Positions 23,601 through 35,981 are shown, counted from the first letter of the stretch. The stretch is DNA of 64,000 nt from Anisus vortex (GCA_949126835.1 OX421498.1:34494799-34558798); one strand, 5' to 3'. Translations and numbers: made by a program. The notes: a model not told the origin generated them from the sequence alone.

Positions 23601-25069
23601 ATTATTGAATGACATTAGGTGATCCGGGATGGGCTAAAATGATAAATTATCATCCAAGATGATTCAATACAGTGGTGATGGTCAAAAATAATCCAAAATT
23701 AGCTAAACTAATGTTAATGGTAGAAAATTTTCCCGATGGTGCAAAAAAGTCTTCAAAATATAGCGCGAGGAGTTGGAAGTAGAAAACAGCCAGAAGTAAA
23801 TATATAAACAGCATTCGAGAGACGGTAGGAGAATTCTCCACAATACAGGACCTTACTTGGCAATAAAATGCAAACCAACGAGCCTCTTGGAAGGATTCAT
23901 TGACCAACGTTTACACAGTCACTCGAGGTTTAAGAATTGGTTGTACAAGTATGTACAAAAGAAAACTTTTCCGTTTTCAAGAAATAATAACAGAGCGGAA
24001 TTACTGCCCCCCATAAAAATTGTATTTTCCTTATTGGACTGCTCTTTAAGAAATTTCATGGACGAAGTCACTACAAAGAATAGAAAAATCTAGGCGAATT
24101 AAATCAAAGCAATAATGCGTTCAATACATAATGAGATGCCTTTAGTAAGAAGTTAATCCACGATCATTGTTTATAGATCAAACATATTTGAAATTAAATT
24201 CTCTAAAATGAAGTTAATTACAAAATATACAACAAGAAACATTATAACATTTCCAGTATAAAAATTCCATGCGCAAACAAAAACAAAAACAAAATGTTAT
24301 ATTTTTATAGTAATTTAAACATAAATTACTTAATCGATCTTAACATTAAACGCCCATTTTCTGGTTTTGAGAATCACTGAGTCTAAAAGTTTATAACTCC
24401 CAACCCTAAGTTCTTGTTATGTAATTAAAAGCCTCGTTTAACTTTCTCAGGGACGAAAATTCTGTCAGTTAAATCTTGGCCCGCTATCTATTAAAACATC
24501 AACACCTATTCATTTACTGTCTTCAGCAGAGCAAGGCCGAGTGCAAAGGGTTAACTGGGTTCTGGATCTAAGTACTCAACATGACCTTGAACAGCTACGT
24601 AATAACTTAACTTGACAGGTATATATTCCGATATTCCAACCGCGTTTAAACAATGTATATACATAACTTTTATGAGTTCTTATAAAGATTTATGAAAAAC
24701 AGATTTACAAAAAAGAAAAAAAAAACATCATCTACTTACTAAGGTAAGTTATGTTGTAGATCCTGTATTTCCATTGAAATGGAAATGAAATGCATTTTAC
24801 TGGTTTTTTTTTATTACAATATTCCATTGGGATTTATTGGACAGTAAAGCTGAACTAGTATCCCCTAAGTGGATGACTGCTAGAGGTGGGTGTTTTCGAC
24901 AATGTCACGTAAACTCTAATTTCTATAAATATTGAAAGTCTGCGCCCTCCAGCCGACAATAGTACTCCCAGTAGAAAGTCTTATGAATGACTCAAAGTTT
25001 ATGAATAAACAAAATTTTGAAGTTTTTTATCAGTAGGCCTACAGTGTACTCATATACTATACAGGTTCA

Positions 25070-25285
25070 TATAATGGTTTTATTAATTAACCTTGAAGCT
25101 ATTTTCTGAATTCGTTCTTATTTCGTTACTGCTTTATTTAGTTGATGGGTCCCATACAGGTCCTGCATATTCTACTATAGGTCTAACTAATGCGCAATAG
25201 CATTTTTAGTTTTATGTTCTTATTGCATTTGTAAAACTTCTTTTTAATGAAGCCTAATGTTTCGTTAGATTTTTTTTTTAAATCA
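25070..25285 (-). pseudogene. LINE reverse transcriptase remnant
   Basis: The minus strand, with frameshifts, reads NETLGFIKKKFYKCNK, then ALVRPIVEYAGPVWDPSTK and then ERIQKIASRLIN. This is the order of the C-terminal (post-palm) region of CR1/L2/Jockey-type reverse transcriptases. Stops and frameshifts show it is dead. It may belong to LINE family 1, but no overlap proves this. Confidence 0.7.
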
Positions 25286-26984
25286 CTTGATTAGTATGTG
25301 GATTCCAAGGTATTTCATCATATAGGCTAACAACATGATAAAACATTGTAATAATAAACCGTTGGCTATAATAATATTTCTTAAAATGACAGTATATTTT
25401 GTTGTGAAACAGTATATTGGATTTCTTTTATATTGTAAATAAATATATTTAGTATGACAACTAATTCTTGGCATGTATTTATATACTTTGTTGTACAGAA
25501 AGTTAAAGGAAACACATATTGCTCACATTAAGTTAAATCACGTACTATTTTTACTCATACATTCTTAAATGTTGTATAATACAGTATACTCCCAATCTGT
25601 TAAGAATGTATATTTTAATCATCTGTTGCTTTAAATGCATCCCACCCAAAAAAAGTGGAACTTTTACGTTCGTAAAACAAACAATAAAAGAACAAGGAAC
25701 AAAAAAACTATTTTTTTTTAAAAATCACACTCTTTTATATTTTCTATACTAAATTTCTAGAAAATGTTAAGAAAAAAATAAACAACCAAATAAAAAAAAA
25801 CTCAGAAAAACTCAGAATTTGATAAATTGAAAGGTGTTACTTCTTAGCCTATGCTTTTAAAGAAATATTTCGATCAAGTACTTTGTGTACGAAGATAAAT
25901 CTGTATTCACTTTACAACTAGGAAGAAGAACATTTTGCAGTGATAAAATCTACAACATAACAAGACGCACGATTTGATAACAGATGAGGGTCAGGGGGTT
26001 ACGCACACGTCAGCGGTGTTTGTTTATTTCAGAAACATGTTCTTAACCTTTACCATATTATCTGACTTGAAATCTCCTACAACATTTCAAGTAAAAAATA
26101 TTGGATGTTATAAAATGTACTTCTATTATCTTACCCGAGGCAAAAGTTTACTAAGGGGGTTCTATTTTTGGCAAATTCGTTTGTGTCTTCATTTTACATG
26201 TACAGAAAAATATTGTATCTTTGTTTCATGATAGTAAAAATGTTTTTTTTTTTTGTAAACTTCCTGGAAGAAAAAAAAGGGAAATGCTTGATAATTATAT
26301 TTTGTCTTAACTATCAAACTCTCGCTTTCTCTTGGATTTTAGTCATCTAAAAAGTATGTTTAAAATATATAAAACAATAAAAAAAAAATTTAATCATGTA
26401 TTCATTTTAGCTATGTATTAAAATAGTTAAAAAATAATATTTTGATGACGGATATTTGAAAATTCTCGATTCGGTAAGGAACAAAAAAATAAAAACATGG
26501 CCTAAAGTAATATACTTTAATTAGTTCTGTTTGTGGTAAACAATTTCATTCTTTTTTTCTTCCATCGAATTGCTTGATTTGTTGGTCCAAAATAATTGTC
26601 CACGATGATACAAGATAGTGTCGATAGTGTTGAATACAACGAATAGTGCAAGATTCAACGGTTTGTGAATTCTACTGTGATATTTGGCAGTCACTATACA
26701 AGACTGAAATTTATTGAGTCTAATATTTCCCGAAAATAGCTTGTTGTAATATTATACTGGCCAAGCAATATCTCATCGTAGACTAATGTTATACTAAACT
26801 TTTGTTATTTTACATGAAAAAAAAATATTATTCGAAATTTGCTAGGCCGTAACTGTTACAATTGTTAAGTCGACATTTAGGTTGTTTTTTTTTACATAGC
26901 GTATTTTTATATATATAGGTAAGTACTTTCGTAATTTTATGAGAAGGGGATGGGGCTAGTAAGGAAAACGGATCCAATTGACCT
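25286..26984. other. AT-rich stretch, nothing recognised
   Basis: Long A and T runs dominate. Small plus-strand ORFs near 25974-26350 have no homology signal or splice context. Confidence 0.4.
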
Positions 26985-27310
26985 TATTTGACCTACGCTT
27001 CCGGCGCTGGGAAACCTGAAATATTGCATCCATAAAAACAAACCCACATTTTAAGACAGGTAAAACTGTATGAAGGGTTCAAGGTAAGAACGCCAGGCCA
27101 CCTGTCCGTACACCTGTGATGCCTGTCTGGCGTCAGGTGACGTTTTATTAACAGACCTACCGCCGGTGACCTACTGTCCGGGTGTCTGAACTGGTCAGCG
27201 CGACCCCCATAGATTACTCCCGGCTGGCATCAAGTGACATCCACATAATTGGATAACGGCGTGACGTGTCCGCAATCGTTCATCGTGACTAGCGGCCTTA
27301 TGGCAGTCTT
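26985..27310. other. GC-rich, CpG-containing unique segment with clustered E-boxes
   Basis: This interval is visibly richer in G+C than the DNA around it and matches no repeat seen here. It has CACCTG at 27099 and 27111, CAGGTG at 27134 and TGACGT at 27138. An enhancer, promoter or untranslated exon is possible, but no gene start is supported. Confidence 0.3.
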
Positions 27311-27428
27311 TAAATAAATATAGAATTAGACGTTACTTTTTTCTTTGTACAGTATTTGACGGTAATGAAAAATTGATCCCCCACCCCCCACAATGAAACA
27401 AACTCATACCGTAGGGGTGGGGGAGGGG

Positions 27429-27690
27429 GTACGATAGCCGATTGGCAGCGCGTGGGGCTGGCGAACCGAAGGTCGTGGGTCCGAACCCTCGTGACTTTTT
27501 CCCCCCCACCTCTGTAAGGTGCTTCTGAGAATGAACAGCTCTAAAATGTATTAAACTAAAAGTTGAGGGAATAGAAATGTGGCCGGGCATTATGCTGGCC
27601 ACACAATCCCCTACTATGTCGTGGCCATGGAAATTGGTGAACACTGCTTTACCGGTCCTATGGACAAATTGAGTTCGACGGTAAACATTA
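27429..27690 (+). mobile_element. SINE family A
   Basis: A-box region TAGCCGATTGGCAGCGCGTG, B box GGGTCCGAACCCTCG, then GTGGCCGGGCATTATGCTGG and GTGAACACTGCTTTACC. Its left edge abuts a GGGGTGGGGGAGGGG tract. Confidence 0.82.
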
Positions 27691-28424
27691 AAATGTATTC
27701 TTTTTTTTTTTAATTATTATACTTTATTGTATGGAATCTTTATTGATTTATGTATAACCTACTTGATAAGTTTAGTTCAGAGGTTCTCAACCTTTTTTCG
27801 GCTCACCGACCTCTTTTGAATTTTTTTTTCGCTCACGGCCACCCCAACTGTGTGTTAGCGCCCGTTCCCCCCCCCACCCCTCTGGGAGTTAAAGAGTTCA
27901 ATATAGTTACCGCAATTTTTCTTAGGCCTACCAGATTTGTGTGCTTATTTATTATCTTTAAAAAAAAAAAATGAAAAGGAAACATATTGCAAGAATTATT
28001 TTATAAAAAAATTACCTTAACAAAAGGCTTACAAAATAAATATTAATGTTAATCGTTTGCCTGGTGTGTTGCTAGTAGTTTGTCTATATGTGTTTCAATT
28101 TTGGTTACAATATAATTAGGTCTCCACGCTTTACTATTTGCAGCTTGTTTTTTTCTTTTTTCTTTTTTGACAACCAAATGGTATTAGCATAAAATCCAAT
28201 TTCCACAAGAGGGTGATCAGAATGCATTACAAAATTGTAGCCAAAACTCAAAGACTTAGAGAAACTGGTTGATTTTCTCCCAGAGAATCGCAATTTGCTT
28301 TTCCAAAACTCGAGCACCGAATCCAAGTCTAATACATTATATGTAAAAGGTCATCTTCTGCTAACCAACGCATCTCTTTTTGCAGTAGCCATCGCTTGTA
28401 GTCCTCGTCAGCGAACAATGAACA

Positions 28425-28485
28425 ATATTTATTTTGCAACATAGTACATAAGTAAAATAAAGGCATAGATCTAATCAAAGACATA
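28425..28485. repeat. Short dispersed repeat GAACAATGAACAATATTTAT, copy 1
   Basis: ACATAGTACATAAGTAAAAT and AAAGGCA follow. The same order occurs at 51453-51515. It is probably the 3' end of an unrecognised retrotransposon read in reverse. Confidence 0.5.
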
Positions 28486-28899
28486 ACAAGAAAATTATAA
28501 TAAATTGGCAAACAATAGAAAATTAAATCGAGACAATAATAGTAGTACATCTGTTAATAATTATAATAATAATGCACTTTAAATCATGGGTCGGCAACCA
28601 AAGGCACGCGTGTCAAACTTGGCATGCAGAGCAATTTTCAATAGCATGCGAGAGACCTTTAAGAGGTATGTTTTATTTATAAAAACAACATTTTCCGGTT
28701 CTGAATGAGGAAAACTGTCTGTTTCTAGACACATTGCAGTGTGTGAGTTTAACTTGCATTTACAAGGACCACTGGAATGGATTTGCATTGAAACTGGACA
28801 TATCTTGCCCTAAAAACAATTTCAAAACACGTTACTACATGTAAATCCCTATGTTAAAGAATATATAGAGAGATAGATAGTTGGGCTTTTTCAGAAGTA

Positions 28900-29296
28900 C
28901 ATCGAAGCACTAAATGCGAAGATGTCTAATCAAAGGCAAAACTTTCAAATTGATGGACTCATTTTTTGTCTATCACATCCAGCCTAACTGGTTTGATATT
29001 ACTACAACCTTCTTAGATGTAAATCTTTTTTTAAGTGGCGTGAAATTGGCGATTTTAAAATGGAGCAAGTTGAATTTTAAACATTTTAAAAATGGGCATC
29101 CAAATGTGCCCTTTTGCGGAAAAAAATCTGGGAGGAAACTGCTTTGGAAAATCATAAGCTATTCTCAACTAATTGGCATTAGCTTTACTTTCAGCTTTTG
29201 GTTCAACCTACACCTGTGAATAGATTTTATCGCACATAAAAGCTGTTTCAAGCAGACAAAGATACAGACTAATTACATTTAAACGAGTCTTTAATT
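28900..29296 (+). pseudogene. Decayed hAT transposase, C-terminal dimerisation region
   Basis: From about 29197 the plus strand reads FGSTYTCE, a stop, ILSHIKAVSSRQRYRL and then LITFKRVFN. This matches the hAT C-terminal dimerisation signature (FGSTYxCE...FS...K...R.RL). The in-frame stop after CE and further breaks upstream show it is dead. Upstream text (GKTFKLMDSFF) is probably transposase too but is too decayed to place. It lies in the 27778-30207 mosaic. Confidence 0.6.
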
Positions 29297-30023
29297 AAAC
29301 TTAAATATAATAAATTCTTAAACTAATTTATTTGTATTATTAATTTAATAAATATAAGAGGCTTATTTAATAGTACTATATAATGTATTTTTGTAATTGT
29401 TAATGTTTTAAAAAAAACTCCTTAAATGGACAAACAACTAATATAGTAAATTTTTTACTTACAACTGTATAACGTAAATTATGTTAATCCTCTAATAATT
29501 AAATCTTGTTATGAATACCAGAATTTTAATTTTATTTAAAGAAATAATACTTAGTCAGTAATATTAGTTATAATATTACAAAACAGAACTTGTTTGGCAT
29601 CACTATTGAATCAAATGTAGAAAAAAAAATAATTTAAGGGAGATAATAAACACGTTTCATTTGAGCTAATATTTCTAATGTTTTTTTTTTTTTAAGACAA
29701 TTTATAATTTTGAAATGAACAAACTGTAAAAAGTATTGGAAAATTATATAAATATTATATGACTAAAGAATTTATATGTTTATTTTCGAACATTACATTA
29801 ACTACCCAGTTTGTCTGATTACTACGTATCTATTCAGCTTAACATTGGTGGTATCACAGTTTAATGTTATCCGACGCATTTAAAGGACATCTCTCTAAAA
29901 CTGAGATCAAAATATCATTTAATATTAGCACATAAGGCGTCACAATTTTCTCTATAACTGGATGAATCCACGCTACCAGACTTAACCAGTCAATGAAGCT
30001 TTACTTTTAGCGTACGATTATTT

Positions 30024-30112
30024 GAGTACAGGGATCGGTCGGCGAAAGGGATAGAACCCACGATGTGTTGGTTGACAGTCCGGTGAACTAACCACAGGAC
30101 CAGCCGGCCGCA
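30024..30112 (-). mobile_element. SINE family B head carried inside a hAT-like element
   Basis: Plus-strand GGATCGGTCGGCGAAAGGGA, GTTGGTTGACAGTCCGGTG and CCAGCCGGCCGCAC give a complete head in reverse. It is embedded in hAT body sequence. Confidence 0.75.
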
Positions 30113-30207
30113 CGCCATACTTGTCTAATACTGACCCCTACGTCTTCGAAAAGTCATTACGATTCCTATTTCATATTAGTAGAATAGTGTGGGGGAATTT
30201 AAGATAT

Positions 30208-32200
30208 GTAACTGTAATATGGCACCGTTTGAAGGAAAGCTTGTATACTTATTCCCCCTCTTTAGTCCACCGGAAGTTGCGCTGTGTAAATGTATAAAGA
30301 TGTTCCAGTGCTCAGGCGAAGTCGACCTCAGCTAACTGAACAACCATGGAAGATAATCCGGATATGTTTTAAACTTTAGATTATCGCTGACCTCCCCCCC
30401 CCCCCCCCCATTATTTTGGCAATAAATGTATTTTCTCTGTTGTTGGTTTAAACCCTCTCACTTGGCAGTTGATAAAATATTGCACCTGCGTTATTGCAGA
30501 ATGCCATTTCACTCTCTACCTTCTATCAGTTCGTGAACTAAGGGTTTATCAGAGAATAATTCACCAACAGGTGAGTGTGTGCATAAAGTACGCTTTTTTT
30601 CAGATAGTGCTAGACTTAAAAACTACTGCCACGTTTATCATGTACAGTTCTTTATCTATTTTACCTTAAGACCCACGAACAAATTAGCTTAGAGCTGCAA
30701 TGTACATATATTTTTTTATTCATAGATTTCCACGCTTACAAGCAGAGAACAGTGCAATGGTAAAACCTATACAAGGAATCAACACTAATGTTTGTCGTTC
30801 TTATAACGCCTTAGGAAACGGATTACCTTCAAACGTTTCCACATTTGCGTCTCTATAACCATCAATGGCTTTTTGGGGTGAATTGGCGTGGAATTTATCC
30901 CCCCAAGACGCCACACCAAGAAGCTATGCCACTATATGCACAAAATAGAATCTCCGGCTCAGCGTCCAAGGGAGATTTTTTCGAGAGGTATGCGGTTATT
31001 GTTTCTACAGCGCTACCTGAATTAATTGTGACATTATAATACCACTATTGAACAAGTGGATTATCAAACCCATATGTGTTATTCTAGCCTCGTCAGCGCT
31101 AATATTCTAATGCGAAGACACATGTGTATTATGGAAACATTGTTGTTTTCAACATAAAAAGAAAACTTTAAAAGCCAAACTCCCTATAGTTTATTAAGCT
31201 AATAATGAATGTGGTGTTAGAAGGTCTCGTTTCTTTAAGTCTGTTAATATCACAATATAAACAGCGGTAGAAGTTTTGTTTAAAAATTACAATTATGAAA
31301 CCTAGGTATGATTTAGATATGGGGGAAACTGTGAGTGAGGACTGTGTCGTCTTTGAACTGTTTGAGTTTATGCGTGTGTATAGCTTTAACATTAAGACAT
31401 GTTAATTTTTTTTTTTTTTTAAAGTTAAGTTTCGTTTTGACAAACAAATAAATAAAGAGTTATTGGTCCTTTTAATGCATATTTCTTTATGAATTCTTTC
31501 CCGGGTCTTATTGAGTTTTGTGAAATAAAATTATTAAAAAGATAAATAAAGCAAAGATATTTACAAAAGTAATAATTTTAAAGTGTGTTACTTATTTTAA
31601 AGGTTACATTTGATTCTATAGCACAGAGGGAATTTCTGTTATATATACAATAAGACAATTTGAAGTGAAATAATTGCCTTTTCCTTAATGTTTACGTTAT
31701 GAGCTATAACATCTTTTAGCAGGAATAACATATATACTGCCGTTTATATAGCTCAAGCTCAGTTCAGTTAAACAGAAGGAATCTCCCTTATTAAGATGTT
31801 TTTGTTTTTTTTTGGTCAGAAGTTCTAATTCTGTGTGTGCAAACTATATATTATTTTATGTTAACTATAGAGAGAGCCTTAGGCTAAATTCAATTAGAGA
31901 GCATGTAATGAAATATAGAATAGCTTCATTAGAAACTTTAAAAGAAACCAATTGCCAAACTTGATAACTCATGCTTTTCAACTTGTATGTGCATTATATT
32001 TATATATATATATATAAATAGTTTATTTCCCTATATACAATCATAGCCATATCATAGACGCTCATTAGATTATATTCATTATGTCAGCAATAAGTGAAAT
32101 TTACATTCTGAAGTCTTTACGTACAAAATAATAAACTAGTTCCCAGCTAGTGAATTCAAAAGAAACTCTGCGTGTGTCTTGTAAAACAAAGAAATTAGAT
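30208..32200. other. Unique stretch with one weak promoter-like patch
   Basis: Near 30293 GTATAAAG is followed about 60 bp later by CAACCATGG in a good initiation context, but that frame ends after eight codons. A poly-C tract is at 30393-30410. The rest is AT-rich without recognised features. Confidence 0.25.
31980..32020. repeat. (TA)n microsatellite
   Basis: TATA-rich run with flanking TTTATA and TAAATA, about 25 bp of pure TA. Confidence 0.8.
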
Positions 32201-32206
32201 CAGGAG

Positions 32207-32289
32207 TGGCTATAAACAGGTGGCTATAAACAAGGGGCTATAAACAAGTGGCTATAAACAAGTGGCTATAAACAAATGGCTATAAACCA
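32207..32289. repeat. 14-bp minisatellite, 6 units
   Basis: The unit is TGGCTATAAACAAG, with one GGGCT variant and a decayed last copy. Confidence 0.92.
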
Positions 32290-32324
32290 GAGAGTGCAGT
32301 ACATTGTTTTGGACTAGTGACCTT

Positions 32325-32880
32325 TTAGAACTCTCAGATAGTCTCTTGGATTCTCAGATATTCTAATGGATTTATTAGATAATCCCCGGTATCATCAGAT
32401 ATCTTCATGAATTCTTACGTATGGCAGGGAGTCCTAGAGATCATCATGGACTTTCAGATATTTCCAGAAATTCGGAACTCTCAGAGATTTTCAGGCAGGA
32501 TTTGGCAACCTACGCAAAGCGTGCCAGACTTGGCAAGCATAGCTTTTTTTTCAATGGCACGCGGAACACTAAATAAAGCAATGCAAGTCTCTTCTACAAA
32601 AAATTGAGTGCTAGTGCAGGATGTCTTTTACTCTGTTGGAACGCTGTTGAAACGCTGATGGAGTTAGAAATTCCACTTTTGGCCCTCTATTATCAAAAGG
32701 TTGCTGACTCAAATGCCGACCCTTGTTCTCAGGGATCTTAAAAATACCCCAGGATTTTCAAATATTCCGAGGGATTCTTGACGATCGGGAATTATCATAA
32801 TTGGAGATTCTGAGATTTTCTCTGAGATTTTCAGAATTTAGAGATTATTAGATATCAGGGATTGTAATATTTCCTTTTGT
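32325..32880. repeat. Degenerate TCAGATATTC-type minisatellite split by a hAT MITE
   Basis: Motifs such as GGATTCTCAGATATTC, ATCATCAGATATCTTC and GAGATTTTCAGAATT recur about every 20 bp on both sides of the MITE at 32496-32725. Decay is high, so the unit is approximate. Confidence 0.55.
32496..32725. mobile_element. hAT MITE of the TCGGCAACC family
   Basis: It starts CAGGATTTGGCAACCT and ends GCCGACCCTTG. Flanks TTTTCAGG (32488-32495) and TTCTCAGG (32726-32733) match at 7 of 8. It is inserted in a degenerate TCAGATATTC-type minisatellite that continues on both sides. The segment GTGCCAGACTTGGCAAGC is shared with 34421-34631 and, in diverged form, with 247-350. Confidence 0.8.
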
Positions 32881-33068
32881 TCTTTTTTTCAATCCCGATA
32901 GACCAATGCCAATATTTCTTTAGTTCCCGACTGCTCTAAATTAAAAAAAAACAATTGTGGGTTTAATTCTCACATCAACGGAACTATTTTTAAAACAAAT
33001 CTTCTTTTAAACACAAAAAAATACCCATACAGTTGAAATTAATTCGTACACGTATATATAGTCTAAAG

Positions 33069-33287
33069 CAGGGGTGTGCAACATTTTCTAATGTTGGAGC
33101 ACATTGGAACTTTGAAAAGACTAAGAGGGCCAGTTACCATAGGAAAATGTAATCTCATGATAACTAGAGTTCAGTAAATTGTGAATACATTTGGACATAA
33201 ATAAAAACAAACACTATTAGCTGGGGCCACACCAACTGGTCTGGCGGGCCGGGTTGTGACCCGCGGGCCGCCTGTTGCACACCCCTG
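33069..33287. mobile_element. hAT MITE, intact, with perfect 8-bp target duplication
   Basis: The ends are CAGGGGTGTGCAACA and TGTTGCACACCCCTG, a 15-bp perfect inverted repeat. Both flanks read GTCTAAAG (33061-33068 and 33288-33295), a perfect 8-bp duplication. The 219-bp interior is non-coding. This is the least damaged DNA transposon in the window. Confidence 0.92.
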
Positions 33288-33813
33288 GTCTAAAGCTTAA
33301 ATTTGTGTCCCTACAATGCCAGGATGACCTCTATCTGGATTAAAAAAAAGGAAAACAATAGATCTTGGCAATGTGGATGGGTTGTTATAACGACGTGGGC
33401 GTGATACATCATTTGACATGCCGTAACAGAAGATCTAGAAAAACCCAAAATACAAAAAATAAAATTAACAAAAGAGCTACGTCGAACTTCAAAAGATGTT
33501 GTTAACTTCTTTAGTTCAAGGTCATTAACCTCGCAGCGTTAACTCGATTGCACATCCAGAAACGTGTTAATGGAATTTGGGCGGGAAATCAGGGTGAGCC
33601 AGTGCCCCACCCCCCTCCCTCCTTTCAAACACCAACACTCCCGTTGTGGTGGAAATGGCGCGAACCGAAGTTGATTGCATTCTCGAGACTTACTTTTTTT
33701 TTTCCAATTAAGGCCGAAACTCTGTGCAAATGCCATCGAGTCTCGTTTGATATATATTTGTCTTATATGATTTACAAAAGATACTGAACAAAAACAACAC
33801 TGTATAATAAAAC

Positions 33814-33946
33814 AGGCGCGTGTGTGCTCAGCTGGCGCGTACAGAATGTTACTGGTTCAAATCCGGTGAAGGCTAGGATGTGTACATGACATTAGTTTGG
33901 GCAAAGTTGAGTCGGCAGGGTGTTGTGCTGCCAAAACAAAAAAATT
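33814..33946 (+). mobile_element. SINE family A, truncated
   Basis: Head GCTGGCGCGTACAGAATG, B box GGTTCAAATCCGGTG, then a shortened body (ACATTAGTTTGGGCAAAG, GTTGTGCTGCC). It is followed at once by a degenerate hAT MITE. Confidence 0.65.
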
Positions 33947-33953
33947 CCTAGTA

Positions 33954-34158
33954 AAAGGGTCAAGCAACCTATAAAACGCATGCAAGACTTGGGACGCATA
34001 GCGATTTTTCAAAAAACACGAGTGAGGCCCAGAAAAAAGACTATCCAAGAAATGGAATGCTAGAGCTGGATACAGTTTAGACTCTTGACACCCTGAATTA
34101 ATTAGAAATCCTACTTTGGCTCACTGTTATCAAAAGGTTGCCAAACTATTGCCCTGGT
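33954..34158. mobile_element. Degenerate hAT MITE of the TCGGCAACC family
   Basis: The sequence starts AAAGGGTCAAGCAACC and ends with AAAGGTTGCC near 34140 and GCCCTG at 34158. The interior follows the family (GCAAGACTTGGGACGC, TTAGAAATCCTACTTTGGC). No target duplication is clear. It directly follows a truncated SINE. Confidence 0.55.
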
Positions 34159-34420
34159 ATACTGTGTCTCTATAGACTAGATCAAATTCGTGAGTGCCTC
34201 GGTTTAGTCAATTTTTTACCTTACTCAAAGCAAGCTTCGGTTAATGCGTTCTACCATTTAAAAATTGTATTTACTTGCATAATATGTTTCACGGGCATAG
34301 CCAATGATTAACACGTATTTATACTTAATTTATGCGAAGGTTAACCGAGTTTCTTTATGTACTAAATGTAATACTCTGTTTATCGGATGATTAGCCTACA
34401 TTGGCGTACACAGGTTAGGA

Positions 34421-34631
34421 CAGGGTACGGCAACCTATGGCACGCGTGCCAGACTTGGCATGCAGAGCGATTTTCAATGGAACGCGGAAGACCTTCCAAA
34501 AAAGCTTTTCAAGTAAGTATCATCTACAAGAAATTGAGTGGTAAGGAGTAGTAATTTTAAGAATGTTGGCGCGCTAAATGAGTTAGAAATCATACTTTGG
34601 CACACGAGTATGAAAACGTTGCCGGCCCCTG
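34421..34631. mobile_element. hAT MITE of the TCGGCAACC family
   Basis: It starts CAGGGTACGGCAACCTATGG and ends CGTTGCCGGCCCCTG. Flanks GGTTAGGA and GATTAGGC match at 6 of 8. It is 211 bp, with no coding capacity. The interior matches 32496-32725 through most of its length. Confidence 0.8.
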
Positions 34632-34929
34632 GATTAGGCTACTGAATGCTTGATGCACGCATAGTACTGCAGTGTACTGCATTCTGGCATTCCTGTTTGT
34701 AACTTTAACCGTTCAAGTACTCCACAAACAGTTTATACCAAAATAAATAACAATTATGACAAATAATTTAACTACAGATAATGTATAAGACTACTTCATA
34801 TTATACAACCCTTTTACTAACTAGCCAACCGCTTTACATTGAAATGTTGCAGGATAATTTTCTCTCCAAGTACTAATAGCCTTGTTCCAAAATTTAAAAA
34901 AAAGATATAATAAGACTCAAAGACATGTC

Positions 34930-34970
34930 TTAATAGAAGGGGCGTCTGTAAAATATAAAAAAGAAGATCG
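34930..34970 (+). mobile_element. LINE/SINE tail fragment (family 1)
   Basis: AATAGAAGGGGCGTCTGTAA and AATATAAAA match only the shared LINE/SINE-B tail. Confidence 0.45.
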
Positions 34971-35981
34971 TTAGATATAAGATGTGTCTCCGAAATCTAA
35001 AACCTCGGTTTCCACAGCGTGGTGGAACGCACTCTGTTGATGTGGCACGTAGTTTTTCTATAGTTGCTTAAGGCGGACAACGTTAAAAAATGTAAATGTT
35101 AAAATTGTAATAATAAGTTTAGGAGAAACGGACGTCCTACGAAAGGGGTACGGAAGACGAAAAGTTGGGAACCACTAAACAAGAATGTTCTGTATTTATT
35201 TTTCGTTACTTTTTTATAATTATTTTTCAAGGTAATTAATATACATCAATCATATATGCTGATTAGGGATGTGTCTGTATTTGAAGCGAAAAAAAGATAA
35301 TTATTTCTTAAACAAATGATAAATAAAGTTCGCTGAGATAGAATCTTGATCTTTGATTGGAAGAAAATGCATCTCTCGTGTTTGAAGTTTTTTATTATAA
35401 TATTTCCAAAATCAATGTAGGATTTCATTTTTTCTTTGTGTTCTAATCTATAAGATGTATCAAAAGCATGTCGTAGCAACCATCATTAGACGAGGAATCG
35501 ATCATAAGCTATTCAATCGAACTCTTACGAGAGAATCAGTCAAAATATCGTTTTGGCTAAAAATATAACAATAATAACGGTCATTTTTTAAAGCGATTCT
35601 ATCCATGCTATTAAATTTATGATGCTCAGTGCGCTTTTGGTGTGATTTGCAGTTGCAGATGTATTATTATGTAAGGCACACATCCACTAGCCTAAGAGAA
35701 AGGTATTTAAGTTATTTAAGAAAAAAAACTCTTTTGTCTCAGATTCTTTCAGTGTCTGAGGTAAACTGTTCTATACAGAAGGTGCCATATATTCAAATGA
35801 GGGCACTTTTATGTACTTCTTTTTGTGTCCAGCCACACTGGGAGTTTTAATGAGTGACTGTGATGAAGAGCGCAGTTCCCCTGAGGGTTGATATAAGTTC
35901 TTGGAGATAGGAAAGAGCTGTACCGTTTATTCATCCGTACGTAAGGGGACATAATTTTGTGATTTTTTTGCTTTATCATAT

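Larger units (their letters stand above)
21792..25069. other. Mostly unique AT-rich sequence between mapped repeats
   Basis: Outside the MITE at 22497-22676 and the 40-bp array, I see no exon or RNA gene. A GCAAAGGGTTAA motif at 24545-24556 could be a lone piggyBac-type end, but its partner is not found. Confidence 0.35.
27778..30207. mobile_element. Mosaic hAT-like element, third copy, right end lost
   Basis: The left end CAGAGGTTCTCAACC and the following CGGCTCACCG and poly-C tract match the end of the 57687-60500 element read in reverse. The body matches again at 28056-28085 and 29470-30190, including the SINE head (30024-30112). Between these parts lies about 1.4 kb missing from the 57687 copy. 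That extra segment holds a second hAT-type start (GGGTCGGCAACC, 28586) and a decayed hAT transposase. The right terminal repeat is not found. Either the extra segment is the ancestral transposase region or one hAT is nested in another. Confidence 0.5.

Noticed and set aside
24545..24560. piggyBac end (GCAAAGGGTTAA)
   Set aside because: A single short motif without a partner end; too weak to call an element.
30290..30385. TATA-box promoter with CAACCATGG start
   Set aside because: The frame from that ATG ends after eight codons, and no donor or second exon could be found.
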